From Turritopsis dohrnii (taxonomy: Eukaryota > Cnidaria > Hydrozoa > Anthoathecata > Oceaniidae): 64,000 nt of DNA. Within the stretch, counting starts at the first letter, position 1. Each line of letters begins with the position of its first letter. A program made the translations under genes and the position numbers. A model generated the notes under the pieces. The model saw only the letters and a list, made by a program, of their open reading frames with translations. It was not told where the DNA came from and did no database searches. Below are positions 45,040 to 59,588 of this stretch, piece after piece. The stretch spans positions 1-64,000 of the forward strand of contig BQMF02000225.1 in assembly GCA_027922465.2 (NCBI GenBank). The letters are read 5' to 3'.

Positions 45040-46011
45040 AATTCGTACCTGTTGCGAATTTGGAATTCGTATTATGCGCTATTCAAAGAATTGTCTTTCT
45101 GTTGATGTCTCTGTTGTCAATGGTGATGAAAGATCGTTATGGCACTCCACCGCAGTGTTAGTGGACATCTTCATGAAAAGCATCTCAAGAACTAGCTTTT
45201 GCACCATATGTGTTCAGCCGTGAAAAGATTTTTTTCCATCTGAGGACAAAAAAGTGTAGAGAGCACCGTGTACATAGGACATGTGAATATTAAACCTGAA
45301 ATCATGATTTATTTGTCATTTCTTTCGAATTTGTGTCAAAATTCGAAGCCCACTATTGTCAAGTAAACTTTCGTAATCCCTGTCACACAGTGTTTCACTT
45401 ATAGGTCACCTGAGCGCTCAAGAAGAAAATTTTCGCAAGAAGAAATTTTCGTTGTTGGAGGACCCAAAATCCTCTTTTTTGCAATTGATTTTCGCGATTG
45501 CGCCATTTGCTTTGAGTTTTGCCGAACCTTTTTTCGCGATCCAGAAACACCGGAAGATTATGGCAGAAAAGGCAAAATAAATAAAACATATTTTTGAGAG
45601 CTGCAAATTCGCTTAGCTTTGGTCATCTTCAAGAATTTTGAATATATCCGTTTATCGAAAAGGCATGAGACCCTGGGTTCGAGGTTGTGCCCACTGAGCT
45701 ACTTTTTTTAAAAAATCGCGATTTGGGGGCAAAAATAAAAACTTGAAATAGCGGCCCATCATACACAGCGTGCACACATTACTTGAGCTCTAACCTTAGT
45801 GGTCGCCTTCTTAGAAAAAGGGTGTTGAAAATGAAGTGTGCTATATGGAAGTCGTAACTGTTGATCCTTCACAGAGAGCTGCTCGTCATGGTGACAACCT
45901 AGCATATTTGACGTTAATTTGCTTCAGCAACTATTTGACATCATTTCTTTGTGTAGCACTTAAATTGAAGAGGTTATTGAGTTTGAGAAAAGAATTTTTG
46001 TTTCTTCTATC
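45040..46011. other. MCM2 3' flank
   Basis: ATTAAA at 45289 and AATAAA at 45576 are candidate MCM2 polyadenylation signals. No gene is recognisable; open frames here are short and lack splice or domain support. Confidence 0.45.
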
Positions 46012-46748
46012 ATGTTTGAATTGAAATTGAAGAAAAATATTTTCGACGAAATAATGGTTGAAAGTGAGAGGGAAAGTAACGAACCACCCAACGACTTGAA
46101 GACGACAGGATTTCTTCTAATGTCGTGGAAGAAAAATAAAGTCAACCAACTGAAGAAGGGTTTGAAACTTCAAAAAACATTGCTTCGTAAACAAAAGATT
46201 GAGCTTGCCACAGTGTACGAAGAAGTGAAAGAAAAAGCGCGGGAAATTGAAAACCACGTGGAAGAAATGCAACAAGATTTGTTGGAAGCTGACGAAACGA
46301 TCGATGAATTGAAGAAAGAGCTGACTAGCTTGGATTGTGATAATTATTGGATGAACGTTCATCGTATGAATATTCGAGATGCACTTACTGATTTGCAAGT
46401 AAGATATTCAATTCCATCATGATGGAGTGTTTCGAAAAGGCATTGTGGGATAGGAACGAGGGAAGAAGACATATTTGACTGGTTATGATAATTTGTTGGG
46501 TTTTTGTTTTTTTTCAGAAACGACAAATTAGCAATATTGCAGATGTTTACAATGATTTAAAGGATTGCACATCATCGATGAATGTCAACAAAGAAAGAAC
46601 AAGATGGCAGAAATTTCGTGATTTCTTCAGACGTGCATCATCTACTAAACTGATTCGCACGGAGAAATACACAAGTTTGCTTGATGGAGCTTTAGAAGAC
46701 TGCTCCGCAGTTTTGACATGCGGTGGGGAGTTAAAGATTTGGTTTTAA
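46012..46748 (+). CDS. Unrecognised coiled-coil protein, two exons, ~205 residues
   Basis: Exon 46012-46398 ends CAA before GTAAGA; exon 46518-46748 follows TTTTTTTTCAG in the same phase and ends in TAA. The first exon (129 codons) has a strongly charged heptad-like stretch from about residue 43 to 108 (LKKGLKLQKTLLRKQKIEL, EEVKEKAREIENHVEEMQQD, LLEADETIDELKKEL), predicting a long coiled coil. The second exon (76 codons) is basic then Cys-containing (FRDFFRRASSTKLIRTEKY). No signal peptide or membrane segment. The frame is open upstream to a stop at 45961, so an earlier coding exon cannot be excluded. I recognise no family; it is probably lineage-restricted. Confidence 0.68.
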
Positions 46749-48076
46749 CTCCTCGAAATAACTTTTTATAGAAATTTATAGATTTATTTTTTATTTATTT
46801 TATTTATTTTTTTTCAAATTTTGTTTTGTTTATGTGTGTTTGTGATGTGTTCAGGAGGGGCACATTATTCCTCCGAAAAACGTCTTCTCTCCTCTCCTCT
46901 GAAGAAATAAGAAACTCTGAAGAAACAAGATACATACATACATACATACGCGGTTGATACTTCGCCGCCTCCTGTACATGAAGAGGCAGGGTGTTTGAGG
47001 TTGTTCTTCTTTTGCAATCGATCATCGGATATTTAGAGGTGAGAAAAACATTGGGTTTACTTTCGTTAACTCGTTAATTCACGAAAAAATTTCTTCTATA
47101 TCAAGGGTATGATCATCTGGTAAATCGTTGCCATTACGTTAAAAAACGCTTATAAAAGTATTTGAACAAACGAGACCGACCTGAGCCTCACTCTCACTCA
47201 AGCGCTATTTCCACGGTCACTTCTGATCGAAATTTTTCGAGCGAAAATTTTAGAGGAGAACAATTTCTGATAGAAATATTTCGATCATAGAATTCCACAT
47301 TGAACTTGCGATTTCGATAGGGAGTTGAAATTATTTTTACTCACATTCGCACAGTGGAGAAAAGAAATTTTTCGCTTGAAAAGCAGAACATATTTAATGT
47401 CAATTTCTTTCTCCGTCGAAATATTTCCATCAAAAGTGGTCGTAGAAATAGCGCTTCTCCCAAACACATTTTCACAAGGTTTACACCAGAAACATTAGAT
47501 GGAAACGATGTGCCAGACCAACATAAGAATAATTCTTAATACTCTGTATAACGCGTCAAGCATGCAAGGTAAGGTCATTCAGAACATCTCTCGTGGCCTC
47601 GTTGACTTTAGAATTTGAGACAGTTCATTTTCGGGAAAAAAAACACTGCTTCTTTGTAACCATCATCATTGGAAAGTTCAGGGTCTCCAATTTGTTTGAA
47701 ATGAACGACACGGTTTTATGGGAATTTATTTATTGAATGGGTTGTTACCATGAGTACACGTGCTTGGAGAAAAAGCCGGCAGCCGAAACTGAAAATAAAC
47801 CAGCAAATGATATCAGCAGAGTAGTTCAAGAAATGAATGAGATGAGACATGAACCAAAAATTACATGGTCAAGAGTACAGGATAAAGGTTTGCAGGGTTG
47901 AGAGAACAGGATAGAATTTATATCTGGTATATAGAAAAAAATCAAATCTTGTAAAGAAAATATATAAATTAATTTCTATGATTCCAATCGCACGCACTGC
48001 GCTCGGATGCTTGACATCTAAAAAAATGAGTGGACTGAAACAAGGTTCGTTTCAATTGGCCAATAGAAGAGGCTGC
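46749..48076. other. Convergent intergenic region between the coiled-coil gene and ARF
   Basis: Holds T-rich sequence after the coiled-coil stop, a CATA tetranucleotide run (46931-46949), and TTTATT at 47725-47730 (AATAAA on the minus strand), a likely ARF polyadenylation signal about 350 bases past its stop. No gene seen. Confidence 0.45.
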
Positions 48077-50363
<2,287 letters not shown>

Positions 50364-51361
50364 TTTTAACTATTTTTTAAGTATTAAGGACTTCGCTTAT
50401 ATATTTTACGTAAGGCCACACAGGCCACGTCAATGTCTATTTTGTAAAAGACTTCATAAATTATGTCTCATAAAAATTGCTACTTTACCGTTTCACGATA
50501 TTTGTGCATAACCAATCGTCTTACAGGTTTTACATATTTTTGAGATATTCATTCGTTACTTGATGGCGACACATAATGGTAGAAACAAGTAGTGGAAAGA
50601 AGGTTTTTCGTTTCTCAGAATTGCCATACATTTTCTGAATTCCATTCAACTTTCATTGTGTATTGTAAATGTCCTGCTTCATTGAAAAATCTACAAAAAA
50701 ATCACAGAAAGTCAATTTCAAACATTAGATTTATATTCATGAAAGTTAGAAACTTTTCCGTGCGACCTTCGGTTTGTCATAACAAGTTGTGAAAAAATGA
50801 CTAACTCTCAATAATCTTCGATTAAGCGCCGTCTTCTCGAATATGCTCCACGCCGCAAAAAAAGGTTTCAGTATTCTTTTGTTTTTCACTAATTCATCGT
50901 TTTGGAATATCAGCAATTTCGTTGTAAATATTCATTTCGTCTATAAAAGCAAGTTGTTAACACCGCCAACATTGTTCCCAGGGCTCCCTGCAATTCAAAA
51001 GGCAAGCAATCCTGCTGCTGTGAGCACGATGTTGTAACACCAACTCATCATATCATCCCCTCACGAATTAAAATTCGAACTAAAAACAATCTATTTACGA
51101 ACTAGTTAAAATTCAATATCTAAAATTTTAAAAAAATTTAAAAATCTTTCAGTATTTCTCTTCTCGCCTCGCCTCCTCTAACTTCGTTTGAAAGAGTGTA
51201 TACTCCATTGTAGAAGAAAGACCTTTTTGCAGCTTCAAATCTCACTTTAATGATAAGCCCCAAAATCGTGAATTTTGAACAAACGGACCGGTATAAAAGT
51301 TGACATCTAATCCCGGCGGTTACTTGGTTTCATTCCAACCAGGAGTTTTTGTAAGATCAAT

Positions 51362-51530
51362 CACCTCTTTTTTTTTTTTTTTTTTTTTAATTTATTTTAC
51401 CAAGGCTAGAATTTTGCAGTGAACACACTGATGTGGGCCTCCACCAGGAATGTGTACCTCAGATTTTAAGGCAGAGAACTTGCACATACTAGACTGATAG
51501 GTGATTGTGGTCTTAAGTAATTTTTGGCAC
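51362..51530 (-). mobile_element. Retroposed fragment with poly-A tail on the minus strand
   Basis: A run of about 20 T opens the block; on the minus strand this is a poly-A tail after GGTAAAATAAATT, preceded by non-AT-rich sequence (GGTGGAGGCCCACATCAGTG). This fits the 3' end of a LINE or SINE. No coding part is visible. Confidence 0.5.
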
Positions 51531-52929
51531 TCGTTCATTACATCCAGAACTCTCAGAACTCTCGCTTCTTTAGCGTTCAGATAACGTCCTTTCTATTCCT
51601 TTCGTAATCTTTTTCATATGATCCATATGGTTCAGTTCTTGTCGATGATACATTATTAAAAACACAGATGCCAACCTGCATAATGCTGGGTAGCATTGCT
51701 ACACAATGCCAGGTGGAATGTGAAATATCAAGCTTTCTTGGAGACAAATAAGATACCGTAACTTCCAACATATCGCATATTCTTTTTGTTTTGTTAACTT
51801 CCAACCTATATAGCGCTATATTTCAACCTAAAAGATTCCTCGAAAGTTACATGTTATGACTGATAAAAGGCAGTGAAACTAAAGCACACTAAAGCATGCG
51901 TAATTTGCTGGAAAAATTTTGCAAAAAAACTTCACCAACATGGTAGCTGTAGGTCCATTTATCACATGATCACCTTAAGTAATTTCGCAGATCTGTTTGG
52001 AAACAGAGTACTCATCTTTTCTTACATAGAACACCAGGCACGATCACGATTTGACACTTTTACGTTGGAATACATCGCACGGCTAAAATGTCCAGAAATG
52101 CAAGCAATTAATGAAACTAATGACGTCACCAAACCCATGGGTTCTTGAAATTTGACGTGTAACATTACATTCTGAGGAATTGCCATTGAATTGTTAATTT
52201 CTTTTTGCTTTTTCGTACATTCAAATTCACGGTTAACGTTTTGCTGTGTTTTCAAGTATACTGCAGGTTTTTTTCACATCTAATTTTGAACTTCACTCTT
52301 AGAGCATTTAGTCATTTGTTTAACATTACTATCAGTAACAACATAAGTAAAGTATGCATTGCAGGATGGATATTTTGTTTCTGTTTTCTTTTTCTTCTCC
52401 ATATTTTTTGTCAGACAGCAAAGGCATATTGTGTGTTTACATTTCATAGCTGAATAGGCTGTAAATTCACTGTTAGACTCAAAGCATATTTTCACAGTTC
52501 TGTGTTGGTTTTCAGCAGATAGTATGGGGTTCATGTTATCAGCAATGACCAAGGGAAGGAGTGTTTTCATGATTTCAGAAGATTTCAGATTTTGACAAAA
52601 TGTATTATAATGGTTTTTTTGCCTTTCCCTTATGTGGACTTTTTCTGAGGTTTGCCTTTAGCCTTTGTTTTCACAGAATTGCAGATAACATATTATTGTG
52701 AGTTTTCAGACCACTCAATAAAGTTGTAATCTTCTATGTGTGTTCGCGAGTTTCTACTTTAAGGGAAGAAATTGTTTGCGGATAAATGATCAAAAAATCC
52801 CATATTTTTCGGAATTAATTTTTGCGGATGACGACGACCTCAAGAGATTTTGCGGAATTATTTTCTTGGATGTTCAATAACCTCGAATTTATTCCTTTTT
52901 CAACCCAGCCGGCATATTTGTTAAATAAC

Positions 52930-53020
52930 CTCTGTGAAGGAGTGCATTTTTATAGAAACATACATATAAACGTGCTCTCCGTCGCGGTGACTTTTTGACG
53001 ATTTTGCGCCCATTGGGTTT
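52930..53020 (+). repeat. Short ~90-bp repeat family copy
   Basis: CTCTGTGAAGGAGTGCATTT, TATAGAAACATACATATA, GTGCTCTCCGTCGCGGTGAC, TTTTTGACGATTTTGC. Nearly the same as 42413-42510, and inverted at 53600-53687. Confidence 0.75.
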
Positions 53021-53599
53021 TGTAAAAACAAGACTTTCATTCATATGCAAAGTGAAAAATCAATTCTTTACGGTGAAAAATTTTGCGGAATTTACTTTTG
53101 CGGATGACCAATATTTATTCATTCTTTGCGGAATGCGAAAATGTTTTGCGGAATGCGAAAATGTTCCGCACAAATTTCTTTTGCAAACAATGTATATTAA
53201 TGTATATTCCTCTCAATTTTCAATAGCAATTCAAGCATATGTTTTTGGGGTAAATGCCTGTTTTATCCTGAGACTAGTCAACTTAGAATGCTATTTTTTA
53301 TTTTGTAGAGTAAAAGTATAATTTTAAAAAGGATTTTTTCAGGCTATTTCCACACGATATGCTATCGATTCAATCGAAAATCGAATATGATAGCTGTGTC
53401 TGTTTATTCTGTGATCTTACATCATTCAATCAAAAATATCTGGTTTCGCATTTTATCAACGAAATATGACAAAATTTCGTAATTTACGAAGGTATATGAA
53501 ACTACTCATAAACCTTCATCAGAAGTTTCCATGTTGATTTTTCATAATCTCGCTGACGCATGCGCATAATAACAAAACTGAGTGAACGTGCAAAAGCGG

Positions 53600-53687
53600 G
53601 CAAAATCGTCAAAAAGTCACTGCGACGAAGAGCATTTTTATTGAAATTGGTATATATTTCTATAGAAATGGCACTCCTTCGCAGTCC
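53600..53687 (-). repeat. Short ~90-bp repeat family copy, inverted
   Basis: Minus strand: CACTCCTTCGCAG/CTGCGAAGGAGTGCC, TTTCTATAGAAATATATACC, then AGAGCATT.. and AGTCACTGCGACGAAGAGC at the other end, then GACGATTTTGCCC. With 52930 it forms an inverted pair 0.6 kb apart. Confidence 0.75.
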
Positions 53688-53825
53688 TCCGCAAATGTGC
53701 CAGCTGGGAAAGCATTTAGCAGTTAATTGTAAATAGTTACTAGTTAATTGTAGAAAAAGCTTTTTTGAATAGGAGGATTAATCTGTTGGATGTTTGAATT
53801 TACTTGAGACAGAAAGAGATTTAAG

Positions 53826-54953
53826 ATGATTAAGATAGTCATATCGTTGTTGTTGCTTTCCTTGTTGTTTGGATCGCCTGTAGGAGGAAGTAAACCTCCT
53901 TCTACATTAGTTGGAGATGCCAGTGAGTTTCCACATTGGAAAAGTTTTAATTTATTTTTTGATCATGGTTTCAGTTTTGTGTCACGCCGAGTCGAGCTTT
54001 AAATTGTTTTAATCAAATATTTCTTAATATAGTCGTATAATGTAAATGTAAAGCCAGCCTCGGTTTCAACAGACACAGGCGTCATCACGATTCGTGGGGA
54101 TTCACGTCGGAACGCACAAAATATGGCCAAAATATATCCATAAATGAATTTAATTTAATGAATTTGTTAATCCAGTAAACTTAATAAAAAAAAAACTAGT
54201 AGTAATCAACTAATGAGAAAAACTCTCTCACTAAAAACATGGAGAAGTTAATTGTAAACAGATTAGGAAAAAGTTTTGGAAAATAATTGTATCAATCTGT
54301 GGTCACTTTTGAACGTTTGAATTTACTTGCCCATACAAGATAGTGGTAGTGACAAGTTTAAATATTATATACATTTCTAAACATGATCTGCGTTGTTGTT
54401 ATTTGTTGTTATTGATATATGGTGTTTATAGATTGCTGTTGTGGCCGCCCTGGTTGCATGGGAGACGCCAAACAACGCAATTTAGCTCAATGGGATCAAT
54501 TGATCAAAAACAGAATTTCTGATGAGTATAAACGAGGTGAGAGGTAGATGTGACATTTTCTATCTATATACAGCACATCAAAACTATACTTTCTGTAAAA
54601 TGTACACACATGGGATTTAAAACATTATCTTGGTATGTCCTCCTACGTCAGTGATTATGGCCCCCCAACTTTGACATCGTGTCGACGGTCCTGATATATC
54701 ATCAGAATCAGCAATTTCAGAACCAGTCCTGTTATTTTTTCGATGAACAGAACGTCCTGGGGCTAAAGCTGCACGACATATACTACTTAAAATTTTACAT
54801 TGGGTTTTATTAGTGCGGGCGTTTTGAGACGGCTCTGTAGAAGAGAAAACGCCCTTGAAAAATACTTATATAAATCATTTTTTTATTACAGATATTGTAG
54901 AAGATGCATTTACCGGCATCATGGCTAGAATGATAAAGCATAAAAGAGATTAA
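53826..54953 (+). CDS. Small secreted cysteine-containing protein, three exons, 87 residues, unknown family
   Basis: Exons 53826-53922, 54432-54536 and 54892-54953 have GTGAGT / GTGAGA donors and TAG / CAG acceptors and join in phase (A+AT, G+AT) to an 87-codon frame ending in TAA. Residues 1-20 form a classic signal peptide (MIKIVISLLLLSLLFGSP). The mature part carries a Cys-Cys-Cys-Gly-Arg-Pro-Gly-Cys cluster near residue 34, an amphipathic middle (NLAQWDQLIKNRISDEYKR) and a basic Met-containing tail ending HKRD. A strong donor (AAGGTATGT) overlaps the stop, suggesting a 3' UTR intron. It could be a peptide precursor or a small secreted effector; I do not recognise a family and assign no function. 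Confidence 0.75.
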
Positions 54954-55018
54954 GGTATGTCTTTTTATTCTCTTACGATGAATTTCATTTTAACTCTTCC
55001 CTAAGATATGGCAACCTG

Positions 55019-55330
55019 TGCACCGATGGTGTAGTGGTTAGTACCTTTGAGTGCGACCGCTGCGACCCGTGTTCGAGTCCAGTCATGTCGTGTCTCAATA
55101 CATCACTCCAATGCGCTTTAAAAGCAGCGTGTCAGCCCATTAGGAGCCATCGAGTGACTGCACACTGGGCTTCGGGCAAGTTAGAGCAATGCTATACGTA
55201 TCTCTGGCGGTAAGTCAACTAATAGTTGTATGCCGGCGGGCGGAAGAACCAACCATTACTGTCTTTATCTGCTGGAGTCACAAGGACAAAATTTGTTATA
55301 CAACCCTCTTCTCTCTTTCAGGTTTTTTTG
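55019..55330 (+). mobile_element. tRNA-derived SINE
   Basis: Polymerase III boxes of a tRNA-like head: A box TGGTGTAGTGG at 55027-55037 and B box GTTCGAGTCC at 55071-55080, spacing as in tRNA genes. The acceptor stem does not pair and no anticodon arm is convincing, so this is not a functional tRNA. A GC-richer body follows to about 55330; the 3' limit is not clear. It lies just beyond the small secreted gene, possibly in its 3' UTR intron. Confidence 0.7.
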
Positions 55331-55840
55331 AAGCAATCATTTGGACGAGGAGGCTAAGGAAACGAGTGACGTTTGAAATTTTCATTTTTTTTTTTTTACT
55401 TATTTTATAATAATGACTTTATTTTAATTTTTTTTTATCGGATGAAGTGTAGTTGTTGATCAAAAAAACACCTTTTCATATCCAGAGTATCTAAAGTATT
55501 CTGTTTCCACAAAACAGGGGTGTAATTGTCATTGAAAGATGCATGGGAGGAACGCTAGATTTTTAAATCCATACTTCAGTGCCGTGAATAAATTCCAAAT
55601 ATAAGACTTTACTATTCTTTCTCTCTCATTTTCTCAGCAGGGCTTTTTCTTTCATCGACGCGTGACCAACATTTATGACAACATTTATGACTTCATGTTG
55701 AAAATCAAAAAAAATTGAAGAAATAGAGAATATGCTTCTGCAACTTTCAATAATATACCTTAAGAAATCTTGAAGTAACGATCACAGAAGCCAACACGTA
55801 AACTTGTATAGAGAGAGTTTCAAAACTAACTTTGTCATCC

Positions 55841-58195
55841 ATTTATTTATTAATGAATATTTACACAGGATAAAAACTTCAGCTTTATATGTACAATATG
55901 AACAAAATAAATACTGCTATCAATGTTTGTCCTGCTTTTTAAAAAATAATGGAAATAAAAAATAAAAGGCTAAAAACATATAATATGTACGGTAATGAGA
56001 AGAGTGTAAAAGCACGTTTCAAGATAATGTAAGTCAAAATTAAAATTGAAATGTGTTTTTACCCCACTCTTAAAATCATTAAAATCTTCTGTTTTTCTAA
56101 GGGGGTGATCACATGAGGAGGGCTGGCTCGGTTAGGCGGGCTGATAAATTTTCATGATCACACTTAACCCGCTTAACCGGGCTAAAGAACTGATCACGTG
56201 ATATTTGTTATATTTTTTAACTTTACACATGCGGCGTGTATGCAATTTCATCCCGGCAAAGGCGGTCAGCCCGGTTGAAAGCCATCACATGAGAAATTCT
56301 TCAGACCGCTTTACCGAGATCTCGGTTAAATAAAGCGAGATCTCGGCAAAGCGGGATAGCTTGTTTCTCATGTGATCACAAACACAAATTTATGACACTT
56401 TCTTAATAGTAGCGAGATCTCATCAAACCGAGCTAGCCCGCCTAACCGGGCTAGCCCCCCTTCATGTAATCAACCCCTAAGAGATGCAGGCAGACTATTG
56501 TATAAAAGGCTTCCACCAAAATAAAAACTATTTTTAGCTACTTCAAGTTTTGTTCGAGGAAGTTTTAGGCTGCATTTGTTGTTTCTGGTGTTTTGATCGT
56601 GATTGATAAGTGTAAAATGGTTGTTGAGATCGTACCCAAGCTGCCCAGTGATGCATTTCTTGACTAGATCGACACGTTCACGATTTGCAAGGTTTTCGAT
56701 AGTTGGTATTGTTTTCTTTGAGTTGATGATTCTACTTGCCCGTCTGTCGAGTGATGGTAATTTTGTTATAAGGGTTTTTCAGTGCACAACTGTAGGTTAT
56801 TAGTGGTATGATCATCATGTTGTACATTGCGTAAGCAGCTTTGGTTGTGATATAATATCTCATTCTTTCCAGCAGTCGAAGTCTGCCACTTGTTTTTTTG
56901 TATGTTTTTTCGAAATTTTCTGTTAAGTTAAGGTGGTTATCTATGATTGTGCCAAGGTATCTATACTTTGTTGAGAAGTTTATTTTTTGATTGTTATAGT
57001 AAACATCGATTTTCTCACCAGCAGCTTTTAACCTTTTTGCAGTACCGAAAAGCATGAGTTTTTCCTTTTTTAAGTTTATTATAAGTTCATTTCTTTGAAA
57101 GTAGTCATGCACGTTTTCCATATCCAAGCTTAAACATCTTTCAATTTCTTGACAGCACTGTGTCGTCAGCGTACATTAACACGTTTGCATGTGATATGCT
57201 CTCTGTTAAGTCATTAATGAAAAGGATAAACAGTAATGGTTCCCAAATAGAGCCTTGTGGGACACCACACATGACAGGATTTGGATTTGAGCAATCATTT
57301 TCAATCTGAACCATGTGTTTCCTGTTGAACAAGTAACTGCAAAACCATTCATGTTCGATTCCGTTTACACCATAAGCAGCTAGTTTTTCTGCCAAAGGCT
57401 TTTGATAAGTCAATGTAAATAGGTCTAACTAAGTTACCCTTGTCCATGCTTCGTCGAATAGAGTCACAAAATAAAATGGATGCAGTTTTTGTTGAGTGTT
57501 TTATTCGAAAACCGTGCTGACAACAGCTTAATAATTTTTCGTTTTCCAGGTGTTCTTTGAGTGCACAGTGTACTGGTTTTTTCCATAATTTATGATGCTA
57601 TTGGAAGAACTGAGATAGGTCGATAATTCTCAGGCAGACTCGTATTGTCTGATTTATAGATTGGCGTGATTTTGGCTAGTTTCCAAGAGGAAGGAACTGT
57701 GGCTGTCTTTAAGGAAAGATTTATTATGTGGCTGAGAGGTCTTGAGATGGCGGTTGCACAGTCTTTTTTGAGAGCAGGTGGTAATTCATCAGCACCTGTT
57801 GCTTTCTTTCGAGATAACCTTTTAAGTTCTTTTTCGACAAACAAAACTGAAACGTAGGGCATGGTGAACTTTTTTGCAGTTCTGATAGGTAATGTTGGAG
57901 GACTGCGCCATACATGACTACGTATTGGAGATATGAGTCTCTTTAGGTTCGGTGCCATGGTACTATAGAACTGACTGAAAACGTTTGCAGAAAGCCGTTC
58001 AGCTACTCTCTCATTGTTTACACTTTTTGGTTTACTTTTTGGACCAAAAACGTTGTGGGTTTGTGATGTTTTCGTTCAATCTTTGCTTTTGAAAATTAGA
58101 TTTTGCTTTTTTTTACTTCCTTTGAACATTTATTTCTGACTTTTTTGTAATTTTCCCAGTCTGAAGTCAATATTTCAATAAACGGAAGTGAACTT
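55841..58195 (-). mobile_element. 5'-truncated CR1/Jockey-like LINE, decayed, interrupted by a MITE
   Basis: Minus-strand fragments in order: SWKLAKITPIYKSD and NYRPISVLP (57590-57958), VPQGSIWEPLLFILFINDL and the catalytic YADD (57141-57413), KYRYLGTIIDNHLN (56732-57127), then a C-terminal stretch with NTRNNKCSLKLPRTK and LLYNSLPASL running into LRKTEDFNDFK after removal of the MITE at 56101-56477. The frame shifts at least twice. The 3' UTR ends in an (ATAA)n-like tail at 55841-55855. The endonuclease part is missing. Inactive. Confidence 0.88.
56101..56477. mobile_element. 377-bp PIF/Harbinger-like MITE inserted in the LINE
   Basis: Ends GGGGGTGATCACATGA and, reverse-complemented, GGGGTTGATTACATGA, with TAA on both sides (56098-56100, 56478-56480), a typical PIF/Harbinger target. 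Inside are repeated GGTTAGGCGGGCT and GAGATCTCGG motifs. Removing it plus one TAA restores continuous LINE coding sequence, giving an internal empty-site control and dating it after the LINE. Confidence 0.87.
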
Positions 58196-59325
58196 TATTT
58201 GAATAATATTTATGGTCACACATTCACCAATAGAAAGTGGTCGTAGAGAAGAGGAGAGAGAAAGTCCTGGTACCAAGGTTTCTATTTGTGTCACGATAAA
58301 CAATATATAAATGCACATAAGTATAACGTCATCGACAAAAGACGAGGGGTTTGGTATCTAATTAGTGTTAATTGCTGTTCAGCATTCGTGAAGAATGAAT
58401 GAAAAACAATATGTGATTATTTTTACCATATGGCTGCGATCAATCTCGAGCCCAGGGTCTCTTACCGGATGTATCATTATCAGGTTGGGTGTAAAATTAA
58501 TGGAAACTCAATCTCGTTCCCAGGGCTTCTTGCCTTTTTGATATACAGTGGCAAGAAACCCTGGGAATGAGGTTGATGGAAACTTTTTATGATATTAGGT
58601 TATGAGTTATGAGTTTGTGTTTTGCACTCTGGTCATGTTTGGTTGATGGAAGGAAAATTGTTGCATGTCAAGTGTTCATGTGTTGTTTTTGAACATTCTG
58701 AAATAAAATGTCTGTTGTATGTCTGTTGTATTGTGGAACTGCCTCTCCTACATTCATTGCCTCGTTTTAAAGCGTATTTTTCCTGATAATTTGGATAGGA
58801 GATCATTTCATAAGTATTTTCAGTTGTTGCTTCGAAATCACTAAGTTCTGGAAACGAGGCTGTGATCATCGTTGTGATTTTTAAAATGTCCATCGGAAAT
58901 ACATCTCCAACTTAAACCCCGTTTCTCCATTATGTTGAAAGCTGTCTTAAGTGAATCTCAATAGTATTTCCAATTTTTTAAAACAAATTTCATGAAAACT
59001 TTCGTAAAATCGCTTGGAGTTTTTCTATACCCCTTTCCCGAATTTCTGTTTAAATGCCGAGTTAATGCTTAGTTATCAAGCTTCGCCCCGTTTCTATGTT
59101 TTTCATTGTTTTTCGATAACGATAAGTTTTGCTAAATGCTGAGAACGCCTTAAACCATTTAATAAACCAACAAGTTCATAAGAGTTAGAAAATTTTCTCA
59201 AAAGGTGTATAGCGTAAATATGGGATAAGATGAGTCGGCGGGGTAAGTCCGGTGATTTCATAATGTTTTCAGCAAGTAGTAGTGTTGTTCGTTATTAAGT
59301 CAGTAAGAGTTTGAAACAGAGGCTA

Positions 59326-59588
59326 GAAAGGAAGGTAACAGCTCGTTGTGTTAGTTACACAGACCACCCAGTTCATGGTGTTCAATCCTCATTATCGATA
59401 TGTAACTAATGTTGCAGAGAAATCCATCTCTGACGTGATGTTATTGTGATTCGTGTTGGAATCCACCAACTACTACTACGATCACGAGATAACTTGGAGC
59501 TTACGACGAGCATCGAATCAGTGATACAAGGTTTCGCTCCTTCATGGTATGAAAGGAAGGTAACAGCTCGTTGTATTAGTTACACAGA
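59326..59588 (+). repeat. 38-bp direct repeats 225 bp apart
   Basis: GAAAGGAAGGTAACAGCTCG continuing TTGTRTTAGTTACACAGA occurs at 59326-59363 and 59551-59588 with one difference. The region between is GC-richer than its surroundings. It could be a tandem duplication remnant or short terminal repeats of a small element. Confidence 0.75.

Larger units (their letters stand above)
50364..53825. other. Intergenic region upstream of ARF, repeat fragments only
   Basis: The ARF promoter should lie just right of 50363, with no obvious core motif. The region holds a poly-T-headed repeat (51362-51530), copies of the short ~90-bp repeat (52930, 53600), and TTGCGGAA/TTTGCGGATGA motifs repeated at 52805-52855 and 53087-53170. 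Open frames at 51873-52148 and 52995-53321 show no domain. Confidence 0.5.

Noticed and set aside
55019..55090. Functional tRNA gene
   Set aside because: A and B boxes are present but the acceptor stem does not pair and no anticodon arm is convincing; a SINE head fits better.
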